Positions 8,301-16,617 of a stretch of 64,000 bases of DNA are shown piece after piece. The DNA lies in NCBI RefSeq assembly GCF_016598615.1, contig NZ_CP066831.1, positions 4,960,001 to 5,024,000 on the forward strand, written 5' to 3'. This stretch comes from Streptomyces liliifuscus (GTDB lineage: Bacteria; Actinomycetota; Actinomycetes; Streptomycetales; Streptomycetaceae). The notes beneath the pieces were generated by a model, which ran no database searches, was not told where the DNA came from, and saw nothing but the letters and a program-made list of their open reading frames with translations. Positions within the stretch are counted from its first letter, which is position 1. Each line of letters begins with the position of its first letter. Both the position numbers and the translations under genes were made by a program.

Positions 8301-9230
8301 CTAGTTCACGTCGACGAAGTCGCCTGCGGCCTTCACGGCCGGAGTGGTCGTCGTGCCGGCGAAGTTGTAGCGGAAGTAACCGTCGGCCGCAGCCTTGACA
8401 GTGGTCTTCAGGGCACCGGCCGAACCGGACTTGACCGTCTTGACATCCACGTACGTGGACGTGCCCTTCTTCTTGAACTGGAGCTTCACCGACTGGACGG
8501 TGTACCCCGCGTACTTGTTGGTCTCCCAGTTGGCCCGCGTCAGGTTGCCCTTGACCGTGATGGTCTTGCCCTTCTTCACGGGCTCCGGCGAGGCGTTGAC
8601 GGTCAGCTTGGAGAAGCGCTGGACCTTGGTGGTGCCGACCTTGGCGACCTCGGCGACACCGACCTTGGTGACGTCGAAGTCCTCGGCGGACGGGTCCTGG
8701 CCGTTGAAGGCGACGGCGTAGGCGTTGGCGTTCCACGTACCGGCGTGGGAGTTGAGGAGTTCGCCGTCGCCCGGACGGACATCGATCGTGCCCTTGCAGG
8801 ACGCGACGGTGGTGGAGACCGGCGTGCAGGTCGGGTACAGGTCACCGAACAGGTAGTTGTCCGGCGACTCGTAGGAACCGCGGTAGATCTCCAGGTCGAC
8901 GACGAAGTCGGCCGCGGCGATGTCGACGTCGGCGGCGTGCGTCAGCGTGAACGTCGTCGGGACGGTGACCTGCTTGCTGGTACCGGCGACGATCGCCTTG
9001 CCGCCATTGATCTTGACGTTCGAGAAGCTCGCGTCGAGAGCGTACGGCGCGTCGGCCTCGGCGGCGGCGATACGGGCGCCGCTCTTGCCGGAGACGGCGT
9101 GGGCGGAGTCGAGCACCTTCGCGACGTCCGCGCGCGAGATGGCGGAGTCGTCGGCCTGAGCGGCCGGAACGGCGAAGGCGGAGAGAGCCAGGGCGCCGGT
9201 GACGGCGGCCACGGTGGCACGTATGCGCAT
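8301..9230 (-). CDS. Secreted protein with Ig-like C-terminal domain, function unknown
   Basis: A 309-residue protein. The chosen ATG at 9230 has an AGGGGA ribosome binding site. An upstream in-frame ATG exists at 9275 but would bury the signal peptide. Residues 1-26 are a signal peptide (MRIRATVAAV then ALSAFAVPAAQA). The mature part is rich in beta-strand-like segments. Its C-terminal 100 residues (from KLTVNASPEPVKKGKTITVK) look like a bacterial Ig-like or Ca-binding-type sandwich. The two Cys around residues 135-150 may form a disulfide. A decayed paralogue lies immediately upstream at 9417-9650, so the locus was once a tandem duplicate. Confidence 0.75.
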   Translation of the reverse strand: MRIRATVAAVTGALALSAFAVPAAQADDSAISRADVAKVLDSAHAVSGKSGARIAAAEADAPYALDASFSNVKINGGKAIVAGTSKQVTVPTTFTLTHAADVDIAAADFVVDLEIYRGSYESPDNYLFGDLYPTCTPVSTTVASCKGTIDVRPGDGELLNSHAGTWNANAYAVAFNGQDPSAEDFDVTKVGVAEVAKVGTTKVQRFSKLTVNASPEPVKKGKTITVKGNLTRANWETNKYAGYTVQSVKLQFKKKGTSTYVDVKTVKSGSAGALKTTVKAAADGYFRYNFAGTTTTPAVKAAGDFVDVN

Positions 9231-9416
9231 GCGTTCCCCTGATGGAGAAAGGGCCCCGGACGGCATCGTCCTCACGTCGGGGCCGAAGTGATCAAGAGTC
9301 TGTTGACCCGAGTGATCAGATGCGTGACGGGGGTGAATGGTTGTACGCGAGGTGAATCTTTTGCGTACACGTGACCAAGGTCATCTTCACCACTCACCCC
9401 GACACACCCGAGGGGC

Positions 9417-9650
9417 CTACTGCACGTCGATGAAGTCACCCACTACGCCACCCTTCTCGGCGCAGTCGGCCCTGCTGAAGTTGGCGTCCGGGGCTTCCCG
9501 GTCCACGCCGTCGCCGAAGAGGATTTGCGCCAGCTCGTCGTACGAGCCGCGGTAGACCTCGACGCTCCGGGCTTGACGGTGAACGTCACCGGGCGGTCAC
9601 CTTCTGGCCGGTGCCCGCCACGATCGGCTTGCCGAATGCGGCCTCATGGT
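9417..9650 (-). pseudogene. Decayed paralogue of the secreted protein at 8301-9230
   Basis: Read on the minus strand this segment ends in GDFIDVQ-stop, matching GDFVDVN-stop of the intact gene. Upstream it has EVYRGSYDELAQILFGDGVD, matching EIYRGSYESPDNYLFGDL, and then VTFTV and GKPIVAGTGQKVT, matching VTVPTTFTL and GKAIVAGTSKQVT. Those blocks are in different frames, with at least one frameshift near 9570 and an in-frame stop near 9597. The signal-peptide half and the Ig-like half are missing. It is a remnant and unlikely to make protein. Confidence 0.8.
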
Positions 9651-9827
9651 AGTGCCCGGGCGTCGGATACGGCGCCCCAGACGGGCCCGCCGGAGGTCGA
9701 GATTCCGCACCCGAACCGGCCACATGCAGGCAGGTTTCGGCCGTTCGTCGACCAAGATCTTCACTTTTCACGGACCGCCAACATATCAATGGCGTCGACC
9801 GATAAAAACATTCCGGGGGGAAATCCT

Positions 9828-11030
9828 GTGCATTCGCATGCACGCATTAGAAGCGTATACTGCGCAACCATCCTTTCTCTCGCGACCATTGGTCTCTCCG
9901 CACCTCACGTCGAGGCGGCACCTGCCCCGGCAGCGCTTTCGAGCGACGACACCGCGGGAATGATGGACATCACGTCCGAATATCTCAAGGAACGCGCGAA
10001 CGTCATCACCGCCGAGGGAGCAGAAAAGGCGAAGAAGGCGGCACCAGCAGCGTCCGCAAAGGGAAAGATGACCGCTGCGCTCGCGGCCAAAACCGCAAGG
10101 GAATATGCAGCATTGGCGCTCCTGCGCGCGCAACTCAATCGGGATAACGGCGGCTACTCTCGTGCTGAAGTGAGCGTCACTGCGGTGACAACCACAGTGG
10201 AGGCCGATACGGCCACCATGGAAGCCACGGAGGATGCGCGGCTCTATTATCCCAACGTGCCGGCCGGGGATCCCGAGTACGAGGAGTATTCGGTGCCTCA
10301 TACCCTGACCTTCGTCCGAGCGTCCGACGGAGGCTGGCTCCTGGACAGCGACACGATCGATGCGAGCCTGACCGGGCCAGGTCCGGTCACCCAGCCCGGC
10401 CAGCCCGGAAGTGCCACACCCTCAGACGCTGAGAGCGAGGGCCAGTTGGAGGCAGGGGGCAGCACTGTTCCAGTGACTGACGTCGAGGACGACAAACCAC
10501 TGGAGACCGACCCCGCGGAGGGATCGGTCCGCACAAGGGCTGCCAACGCCGGCTACAGCTACGGCAAGATGGTGAGCTACGCGAACAAGTACTGGAAGAC
10601 CGCGAACTCGGACTACCGGAAGTACGGCAGCGACTGCACGAACTTCATATCGCAAGCCATGCGCTCGGGCGGCTGGAACACCACGGCCGGGAGCTTTGTC
10701 ACCCGCAAGGACAACAAGAAGTGGTTCTACGGCTCATTCGAGTCGACGACCAGTTACACCTGGGCAGGGGCGGAGAACTGGTACTGGTTCGCCAAGAAGC
10801 ACTCCAAGCGGACCAGAATACTGAGCAACGTTTGGCAGCTTCTTTCGGCCGATGTCCTCCAGGCCGACTGGAAGCGGGATGGCATCATCGACCACACCAT
10901 GATCGTAACCAAGCGCGGAAGCAAGGGAGAAATCTATCTCACGTACCACACTCCGAGTAAGCACAATGTGAAACTGAGCACTCTCCTGAGAAAGTACCCG
11001 AACGCCGCCTGGTACGCGCATCGCACGTGA
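9828..11030 (+). CDS. Secreted amidase-domain (Amidase_6-like) protein
   Basis: A 400-residue exported protein. The start chosen is GTG at 9828 because GGGGGGAAA lies five bases before it; an ATG at 9789 is possible. A signal peptide ends near ...HVEAAPAPA. Residues about 35-200 form a variable helical region, and a low-complexity linker follows. The C-terminal 155 residues (GYSYGKMVSYANKYW, then GSDCTNFISQAMRSGGWN and later DHTMIVTKRG) match the Amidase_6 type, an NlpC/P60-related fold with Cys in DCTNF and His in DHTM as the likely catalytic pair. The target may be a peptide or cell-wall bond. Codon use is less GC-rich than in neighbours, suggesting transfer. Confidence 0.8.
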   Translation: MHSHARIRSVYCATILSLATIGLSAPHVEAAPAPAALSSDDTAGMMDITSEYLKERANVITAEGAEKAKKAAPAASAKGKMTAALAAKTAREYAALALLRAQLNRDNGGYSRAEVSVTAVTTTVEADTATMEATEDARLYYPNVPAGDPEYEEYSVPHTLTFVRASDGGWLLDSDTIDASLTGPGPVTQPGQPGSATPSDAESEGQLEAGGSTVPVTDVEDDKPLETDPAEGSVRTRAANAGYSYGKMVSYANKYWKTANSDYRKYGSDCTNFISQAMRSGGWNTTAGSFVTRKDNKKWFYGSFESTTSYTWAGAENWYWFAKKHSKRTRILSNVWQLLSADVLQADWKRDGIIDHTMIVTKRGSKGEIYLTYHTPSKHNVKLSTLLRKYPNAAWYAHRT

Positions 11031-11044
11031 CAAGGGAGCAGCAC

Positions 11045-11491
11045 ATGACTTTCCCGAAGGGCACACTCTGGGTTGCGGCTCTGGTCGGAGGTGTTGTGCT
11101 GAGCGGCTGCTCCAGTGACGGTTCCTCCGATGTACAGCGGACGGAACAGGAAACCGCCAAAGCCTATATCTCCGCTCTCAACGACCAGAATGTCACCAGT
11201 CTGGTGGGACTGGCTCCATCGGGGCACGAAGGAACAGAGCAGGAAGCCCGGGACATCATCGCGGAGCACGGCGGACGTGGTCTGAAGATCAAGAGCATGG
11301 ACGTGTCCCATGATGTCGGCCCTGACGAGGCCAGTACACAGGTCTCGGGCACGGACCGTCAGGGGAAGAAGTTCAGTACCTACATCCAGATGTCGCGCGA
11401 GAAGGACACTTGGGTTGTTGTCCTCGGGCAAGCGTCTGGTTTTGACCAGAGCGGCAAGAGCCCGGCGTCCACCGATCCCGCGGCTGGATAG
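11045..11491 (+). CDS. Small lipoprotein next to the amidase
   Basis: A 148-residue protein with a lipoprotein signal ending in VVLSGC (Cys about residue 22), followed by a Ser/Asp-rich linker. The start ATG at 11045 has AAGGGAGC six bases upstream; an earlier GTG at 11027 overlaps the amidase stop but lacks this site. The mature part resembles small DUF4878/NTF2-like lipoproteins (TAKAYISALNDQNVTSLVGL and later DTWVVVLGQ), though this is a loose resemblance. It is 14 bases downstream of the amidase gene, so the two are probably co-transcribed and end at the hairpin at 11508. Confidence 0.75.
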   Translation: MTFPKGTLWVAALVGGVVLSGCSSDGSSDVQRTEQETAKAYISALNDQNVTSLVGLAPSGHEGTEQEARDIIAEHGGRGLKIKSMDVSHDVGPDEASTQVSGTDRQGKKFSTYIQMSREKDTWVVVLGQASGFDQSGKSPASTDPAAG

Positions 11492-11507
11492 AACGCGATT
11501 CCGGCCA

Positions 11508-11539
11508 CGCAGAGGCCCCCACGGTGGGAGGCCTCTGCG
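11508..11539 (+). terminator. Terminator after the amidase-lipoprotein pair
   Basis: A perfect 10-bp stem (CGCAGAGGCC with GGCCTCTGCG) and 12-base loop lie 17 bases after the lipoprotein stop and before the end of the convergent ATPase gene. Confidence 0.8.
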
Positions 11540-11592
11540 GCTCAATCTCAAGTCGGTGCCATCGTGGCATCACGAAAGCCGCACGGCGGTGG

Positions 11593-14500
11593 TCAGTCGA
11601 ACCAGCGGTCCCGTGCCAGTTCCTCCGTCCTGGACGGGTCCTCCAGGAGGGCGCCGACCTCGAAGCGGCGGGGCCACTGGCCGGCCGCCCAGGCGAGGCC
11701 CGCGGCGACGCCCTCCACGGTGGCGGCGTGCAGTACGCCGTCGCGGGTGCGGCGCCAGTCGAGTTCGGTGTCGTCGACGAAGAGCTCCTCGTGCTCGACG
11801 TACGTCGTCGGGGTCGAGGGGCCCAGCAGGACCCGTACGGACTCCGGGACGTCGTGTTCGACGCCCTCGCTCGTGACCTCGCCGGTCACGGACTCGCTCA
11901 GCCGCCGGACCTGGAACAGCTCGGCGAGGTCGGCGGCTCGGGACGGGCGGACGGGGAGCAGCGGGGTGCCGGTGGTGAAGGGCAGCAGGTCGGGCGAGTC
12001 GACGACCACGGCGTCGGCCGCGTCCACGACGGTCACCCGGCCGTCCACCACGGCCCGCAGCTCGTCCGGCAGGGTGACCTGCTCGGGGTCGAGATCCGCC
12101 AACGCGCTGTAGAGGGCGTGCAGTTGGGACGAGGTGACCTCACGGTCGAGGTCGGCCAGGCGGTCCAGGAGCTCGGCGGCCCCGCCCGGTTCGGCGAGGA
12201 GGGCGGCGACGGACGTGCGGACGCCGAGCGCCCGCAGGACCTGCTCGTCGTTGAAGCCGGTGGCGTCGGCGGCGTCGTACAGGCCGTGCAGGAGCGGGTC
12301 GCCGCCCTCGGCGCGCAGGCCGGCCGGGCGGCGGCCGTCGAGGACCGGGTTCCCGCGCAGCCACCAGGCTGTGTACGGCCGGACGATCTCGTGCGTCCCG
12401 TCGGGCAGCAGGATGCGGACCGGCTGGGTGAGGGCGTCCCGCAGCGGCGGCCGGGAGAGCAGGGCGAGGGCCTCTGGCCAGCGGTCCTCGTCCACCAGGT
12501 CGAGGTCCCGTACGGCGACGAGTTCCGTGGCGACGGGCGGCACCGGCGAGTCGGGCAGCCGGTCCAGGACGTCCTCGCACCACACGTCCACGGCATCGAG
12601 GAGCCCCGCGTCGTCGGGCTCGGCGAACTCCCCTTCCCGCGGCTCCAGTTCGTCGGGGTCGAGAACCACGTCCGTGGCGCGTACGAGGGTGAAGTTGGCC
12701 AGCACACCACAGGCGGCGAGCGGCTGTTCGCCCCAGCGCTCGGCCAACTCGGCGTCCACGGAGGCGAGTTCGTCCTCGCGCATCACCTGGGCGAACGGGC
12801 TGCCGGGGAGGACGAGTTCGCCGGCCGGGGCGAGTTCACCCTCCTCGTCTGGGAGGGCGAGGGCGCCGAGCCAGGGTTCGTCGCCGGGTTCGAGGCGTGC
12901 GTCGCGGACGAGCGCGAGGACGGTGTCGGCCAGTTCCTCGGCGTCCGGGGCGTCCTCGTCCCAGGCTCCGCCGTCGTCGTCGAGGGAGGCGGCGACGGCC
13001 GCGCGGACCTGCGGGGTGGTGAGGACGGCTCGCGGGGTGGCGGGCAGGGCGCCCAGCTTCTCCAGGAGCGGATGGGCGGCGTCCGGGTGGGCGACCTTGA
13101 GGCCGAGGCGGGCGAGGCGCACCAGGGCCTCCGGGGCGGCCCGCTCACCGTCCGCGGCGGGCAGCAGGACCTGCCGGGGCCCGATCGTCGTACGCCCGTC
13201 CGCCAGCGGCACCGGGAGCCCCGTGAGCCGGTCCGGGTCGACACCGGCGAGGCTGTCGTAGAGCCGCCGCCACCACTCGGGGTCCTTCTCCAGTCCGGCC
13301 AGCCGGTCGATCGCCTCGGTCAGCGGCACGCGCGCGACGCCCAACGTCCGCAGTTCCGCCCGGCGTTCGAGACCGGCGGGCAGCAGGCTGGGCAGCACCT
13401 CGGCGAGGACCTGCACGGTTTCGGCGCCGGCCCCCTCCACCACCTCGGCGTCACGGGGCCGCAGGGCCTCCGGAAGGTCGGAGTCGTCGTCCTCGTCGCC
13501 GGTCGGCTCGACCGCGGGCGGCAGGAAGGCGGTACGCGGCAGCCGGTCGAGGATCGCCTGCCGCAGCGTCCCGTCGAGCTCGCCCTTGCCGAGCGAGCCC
13601 GGCACCAGGCCGATGATCCCGGTGGTCACCGGCCGCCAGTCGGCCAGCAGTTCGGCGTACGCGTCCGCCGCGCGCTGCATCAGGAAGTCGGTCAGCGGGC
13701 CGGGAGCGGCGTGCCGGCGAGTGGTGTCGAGCGGGAGCGAGGCGATCAACAGCGCGGGCACGCCGAGGGGTTCGTCGCTGGGCGTGGGCGCGTGCACGAC
13801 GGGGCTGGTGCGGGGCTTGGCCGGTGTCCCGTCGGCGTCGACCGGGACGGCCCAGGTGACCGACCAGTGGGGGCGCAGCCGCTCCTCGACGGGCCGGTCG
13901 GCGAGCAGCGCGGGCTCCAGCGCGCCGTGCGCGGAGACGGTACGCCAGCGGGTCGTGCCGTCGCGGGAGTCCTCGACGACCACATCGCCCTCGGCGTCCG
14001 CGTCGACGCGGCGCCGGATCGTCCGTACGCTCCCGTCCCCGGCCTCGACGACGACTTCCGTCAGCCCGGGCAGGGCCAGCAGCAGCGCGTCGTCGACGCC
14101 CCCGAGGAGCCGCTCGGCGAGATCCTCGGCCGCCGCGTCCCGCAAGGGCAGGATCACGACGCTGTCGTACGAGTCCGGGGCGGTGCCCTCGGCCGCGAAC
14201 GGCAGCCTGAGCAGCGGCACATGACCGTCGCGGCGCCGCAGTTCGTCGCCGAGCCCGGGGCTGTGGCGGGCGATGTCGGTGGCGAGTTCGCGGGCCTCGA
14301 CGAGAGACCAGCGGACGCCTCCGTGCCGTCCCACGAGGGCGGGTTCGTCGGTCACGGCGAGCACGGCCGCGAAGCCGACGCCGAAGCGGCCGACCGCGCT
14401 GTCGTGGTCGTCGCGCTTGGCGGAGGCGCGCAGCGTGGAGAGGGACTCGACGCCCGTCGCGTCCAGCGGGGCGCCGGTGTTGGCGGCGACGAGGACGCCG

Positions 14501-14742
14501 TCGCGGAGGGTGAGCCTGAGCCTGCCGGGTACGCCGGCGCGGGCGGCGGCGTCGGCGGCGTTCTGAGCGAGCTCGACCACCAGCCGGTCCCGGTAGCCGC
14601 CGAGGACCAGGTCCTCCTCGGCGTTGGCGTCCTCGCGGAACCGGGCCGGGCTCGTCGCCCAGGCGTCCAGCACGCCGCGCCGGAGCCGCGCCGTCCCGAA
14701 CGGGTCCGCGCCCTCGGCAGCCGGCCGCACGAACTTGCTCAC
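11593..14742 (-). CDS. Large sacsin-like GHKL ATPase-domain protein
   Basis: A 1049-residue cytoplasmic protein. Its N-terminal 250 residues have a GHKL ATP-binding fold. The N-box is VVELAQNAADAA (Asn61), a degenerate G1 box is AANTGAPLD, and the G2 box is VGRFGVGF near 117-124. This arrangement is annotated as sacsin N-terminal ATPase-like in actinomycetes. The remaining 800 residues are Asp/Glu- and Leu-rich without recognised domains, which could be a chaperone-like or scaffold part. No histidine-kinase dimerisation region is visible. The ATG at 14742 is chosen because SKFVRPAAEGADPF follows directly. It is transcribed alone, between the low-GC pair and a repeat cluster. Confidence 0.75.
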   Translation of the reverse strand: MSKFVRPAAEGADPFGTARLRRGVLDAWATSPARFREDANAEEDLVLGGYRDRLVVELAQNAADAAARAGVPGRLRLTLRDGVLVAANTGAPLDATGVESLSTLRASAKRDDHDSAVGRFGVGFAAVLAVTDEPALVGRHGGVRWSLVEARELATDIARHSPGLGDELRRRDGHVPLLRLPFAAEGTAPDSYDSVVILPLRDAAAEDLAERLLGGVDDALLLALPGLTEVVVEAGDGSVRTIRRRVDADAEGDVVVEDSRDGTTRWRTVSAHGALEPALLADRPVEERLRPHWSVTWAVPVDADGTPAKPRTSPVVHAPTPSDEPLGVPALLIASLPLDTTRRHAAPGPLTDFLMQRAADAYAELLADWRPVTTGIIGLVPGSLGKGELDGTLRQAILDRLPRTAFLPPAVEPTGDEDDDSDLPEALRPRDAEVVEGAGAETVQVLAEVLPSLLPAGLERRAELRTLGVARVPLTEAIDRLAGLEKDPEWWRRLYDSLAGVDPDRLTGLPVPLADGRTTIGPRQVLLPAADGERAAPEALVRLARLGLKVAHPDAAHPLLEKLGALPATPRAVLTTPQVRAAVAASLDDDGGAWDEDAPDAEELADTVLALVRDARLEPGDEPWLGALALPDEEGELAPAGELVLPGSPFAQVMREDELASVDAELAERWGEQPLAACGVLANFTLVRATDVVLDPDELEPREGEFAEPDDAGLLDAVDVWCEDVLDRLPDSPVPPVATELVAVRDLDLVDEDRWPEALALLSRPPLRDALTQPVRILLPDGTHEIVRPYTAWWLRGNPVLDGRRPAGLRAEGGDPLLHGLYDAADATGFNDEQVLRALGVRTSVAALLAEPGGAAELLDRLADLDREVTSSQLHALYSALADLDPEQVTLPDELRAVVDGRVTVVDAADAVVVDSPDLLPFTTGTPLLPVRPSRAADLAELFQVRRLSESVTGEVTSEGVEHDVPESVRVLLGPSTPTTYVEHEELFVDDTELDWRRTRDGVLHAATVEGVAAGLAWAAGQWPRRFEVGALLEDPSRTEELARDRWFD

Positions 14743-14864
14743 GGTTCACTCTCCCTCTCACGTTGTACGGCCGCACGCGGTGGCTCGGTCGCGGCACGAA
14801 GGTACCGCGCGGGTCCCCTGCGGGGGGCTCGGCGGGTGGGGTGGGTAGTCGGGTGCGGGTTGCC

Positions 14865-15186
14865 TGTGGCTGATCGCGCAGTTCCCCGCGCCCCTGGGTG
14901 AGTGGGTGGCTGACGTCGGGGGTTCACCGCGGGCCGGTGGGGGTTGCTCGCGCAGTTCCCCGCGCCCCTGGGTGAGTGGGTGGCTGATGTCGGGGGTTCG
15001 CCGCAGGGCGGTGGGGGTTGCCCGCGCAGTTCCCCGCGCCCCTGAAGAGCGGGGCTGCGCCCCTGGCTTTTTGTCTTTAGGGGCGCGGGGAACTGCGCGC
15101 TCAGCCGAAACGCACCCGCACTCGACACACGACACCGACCCTCACCCACCCAGGGGCGCGGGGAACTGCGCGACAAGCCACGGGCA
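14865..15186. repeat. GCR repeat cluster; includes right copy of the 173-bp inverted repeat
   Basis: This 474-base gene-free stretch (14743-15216) holds five GCR copies: three reverse copies (near 14875, 14951, 15027) and two forward copies (near 15080 and 15152). Bases 15009-15181 are the inverted counterpart of 7960-8132. The spacers between copies are themselves repeated: a GTGAGTGGGTGGCTGA-type spacer occurs at about 14896 and 14970. It also carries the hairpin GGGGC-TGC-GCCCC followed by GGCTTTTTGTC. Confidence 0.85.
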
Positions 15187-15216
15187 ACCCGCACTGAACA
15201 GCGAGCCGGCGGCAGC

Positions 15217-16140
15217 CTAGGAGTGACCGAACTCCGACGACGGCTCGTCCGGGCCCACCGACACCGACCCCGAGTCCGGCGAAGGTCGCAGGGGGAACGG
15301 GTCCACCCGGGTCTCGTCGATCACCGGCGGCGCGGGCCGCGGCGGTTTCGGCATGACCGCGGCCTCCGAATGGCCACCGCACCCGTAGGACAGCGACACC
15401 ACACGCCCGTCCGCCGGCGAGAACTCATTCGCGCACAGACCGAACGCCTGCCCGAGCGAGCCCCCGATGGGATTGAGGAAGCCACAGCTGACGCAGGTGG
15501 CGGGAGCGGCCTGGGCCATCGCCGTCTTGGGCCCGTACGAGTCCTCCCAGCGGTCGGCGGCGACATGCAGCCCGTACCGCGACAGCACCCGCGCCCGCCG
15601 CATCCCGAGCTCCTCGGCGACGGAGGCGATCGACCCACGGGTCGGTACGGCCGGCAGCGTGGCCGGCGTCCCGGCCGTGACGTCGGCGTCCTCCGCCTCC
15701 ACGAGCTCGGCCATCTCCTCGGAGATCGGCGAGTTCGGTGCGGGCTCGTCCTCGCCGGAGAACCCCGCCTCCAGGCGCAGATCCTCCGCGTCCGTGGGCA
15801 GGAGGTCCCCGGGGCCCATGTCCCCGGGCCGGAGCCGCTCACTCCAGGGCACCCACTCGGGTGCCTGCAGCGCGTCCGGTCCTGGCAGCAGAACCGTCTC
15901 GTCCAGGGTGACGAGCTTCGCCCGCGAGGCCCGGGCCACGGTCACGGCCCAGCGCCACCCGCGATAGCCCAGGTCCTTGCACTCGAAGAAGTGCGTGACG
16001 ACGCGATCCCCCTCGCTGACCATCCCCGCGTGCTCCCCGACGACGCCGGGCACGGCGGCCTCCTCGGCGGCGGCCCGGGCGAGGTCGACGGCCTCGGCAC
16101 ACAGACGGTCGGGGGTTCGGCTTCGCGTTGTCGCGCTCAC
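15217..16140 (-). CDS. DUF3027 protein
   Basis: A 307-residue protein of the actinobacterial DUF3027 family, function unknown. The start taken is GTG at 16140 (VSATTRSRTPDRLCAEAVDL), with GTAGGAGAG about 11 bases upstream; an in-frame ATG at 16245 would add a non-conserved Arg-rich leader. The middle is acidic. The C-terminal half has a four-Cys arrangement (TCVSCGFLNP, then GLCANEFSP, then YGCGGHSE) that could bind zinc. It is divergent from the MFS gene at 16618. No membrane segment or signal peptide is present. Confidence 0.8.
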   Translation of the reverse strand: MSATTRSRTPDRLCAEAVDLARAAAEEAAVPGVVGEHAGMVSEGDRVVTHFFECKDLGYRGWRWAVTVARASRAKLVTLDETVLLPGPDALQAPEWVPWSERLRPGDMGPGDLLPTDAEDLRLEAGFSGEDEPAPNSPISEEMAELVEAEDADVTAGTPATLPAVPTRGSIASVAEELGMRRARVLSRYGLHVAADRWEDSYGPKTAMAQAAPATCVSCGFLNPIGGSLGQAFGLCANEFSPADGRVVSLSYGCGGHSEAAVMPKPPRPAPPVIDETRVDPFPLRPSPDSGSVSVGPDEPSSEFGHS

Positions 16141-16617
16141 AGGTATCGCTTCTCTCCTACGCCGTCTCACGAGTGCGCCGTCCCTCGACGGGGGTGCGGA
16201 CGGAGCGGACCGGAGGGCCGCGTCGACGTCCGCGCCCGATCGCACTCGGGCGCACCTACGTCATCCATTCTGCGGGATGGCCGAGAGGCGCGCGGCCGAG
16301 AACAACCGCCGCGGGCGCGCTACGCACGCTACCGTCTCGTCGGCGCCTGGCCTACACCGCGGTCTCTTCGCCGCTCATCGGCGTGGCCTTTGCGGGCTCC
16401 GCGATGGGTGCTTTGCCCGCTCCCGCGACGGATGGCTCCGCCCACCAGCCAGGCCGTTCTTCGCCGCTCAGTGGCGAAAACTCGCCGGTCCGCCCGTCCG
16501 CAGCAGCTCCACAATCCCCCGGAACCAGCCGCTCAGCGGCGAACTCACAGCGCCCACTCAGCCCCTATACGCGCGGTAACCGCGCTACATGAGCCGTTCT
16601 CGGGGCACTATTGCGGA
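16141..16617. other. 477-base gene-free region with three small hairpins
   Basis: This region separates the divergent DUF3027 and MFS genes and should hold both promoters. Three short hairpins share a GCTCA-type loop region: CGCCG-CTCAT-CGGCG at 16369-16383, a weaker copy at 16462-16476, and GCCGC-TCA-GCGGC at 16528-16540. Reading frames crossing it show no recognisable protein or plausible start. Confidence 0.5.

Noticed and set aside
11524..14901. A 1125-codon open frame opposite the sacsin-like ATPase gene
   Set aside because: It is a GC-bias shadow: Arg/Gly/Ala-rich with no motif, while the other strand encodes a protein with clear GHKL boxes.
14865..15186. A CRISPR array
   Set aside because: The repeats face both directions and the spacers are unequal and themselves repeated. 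No cas gene is present.
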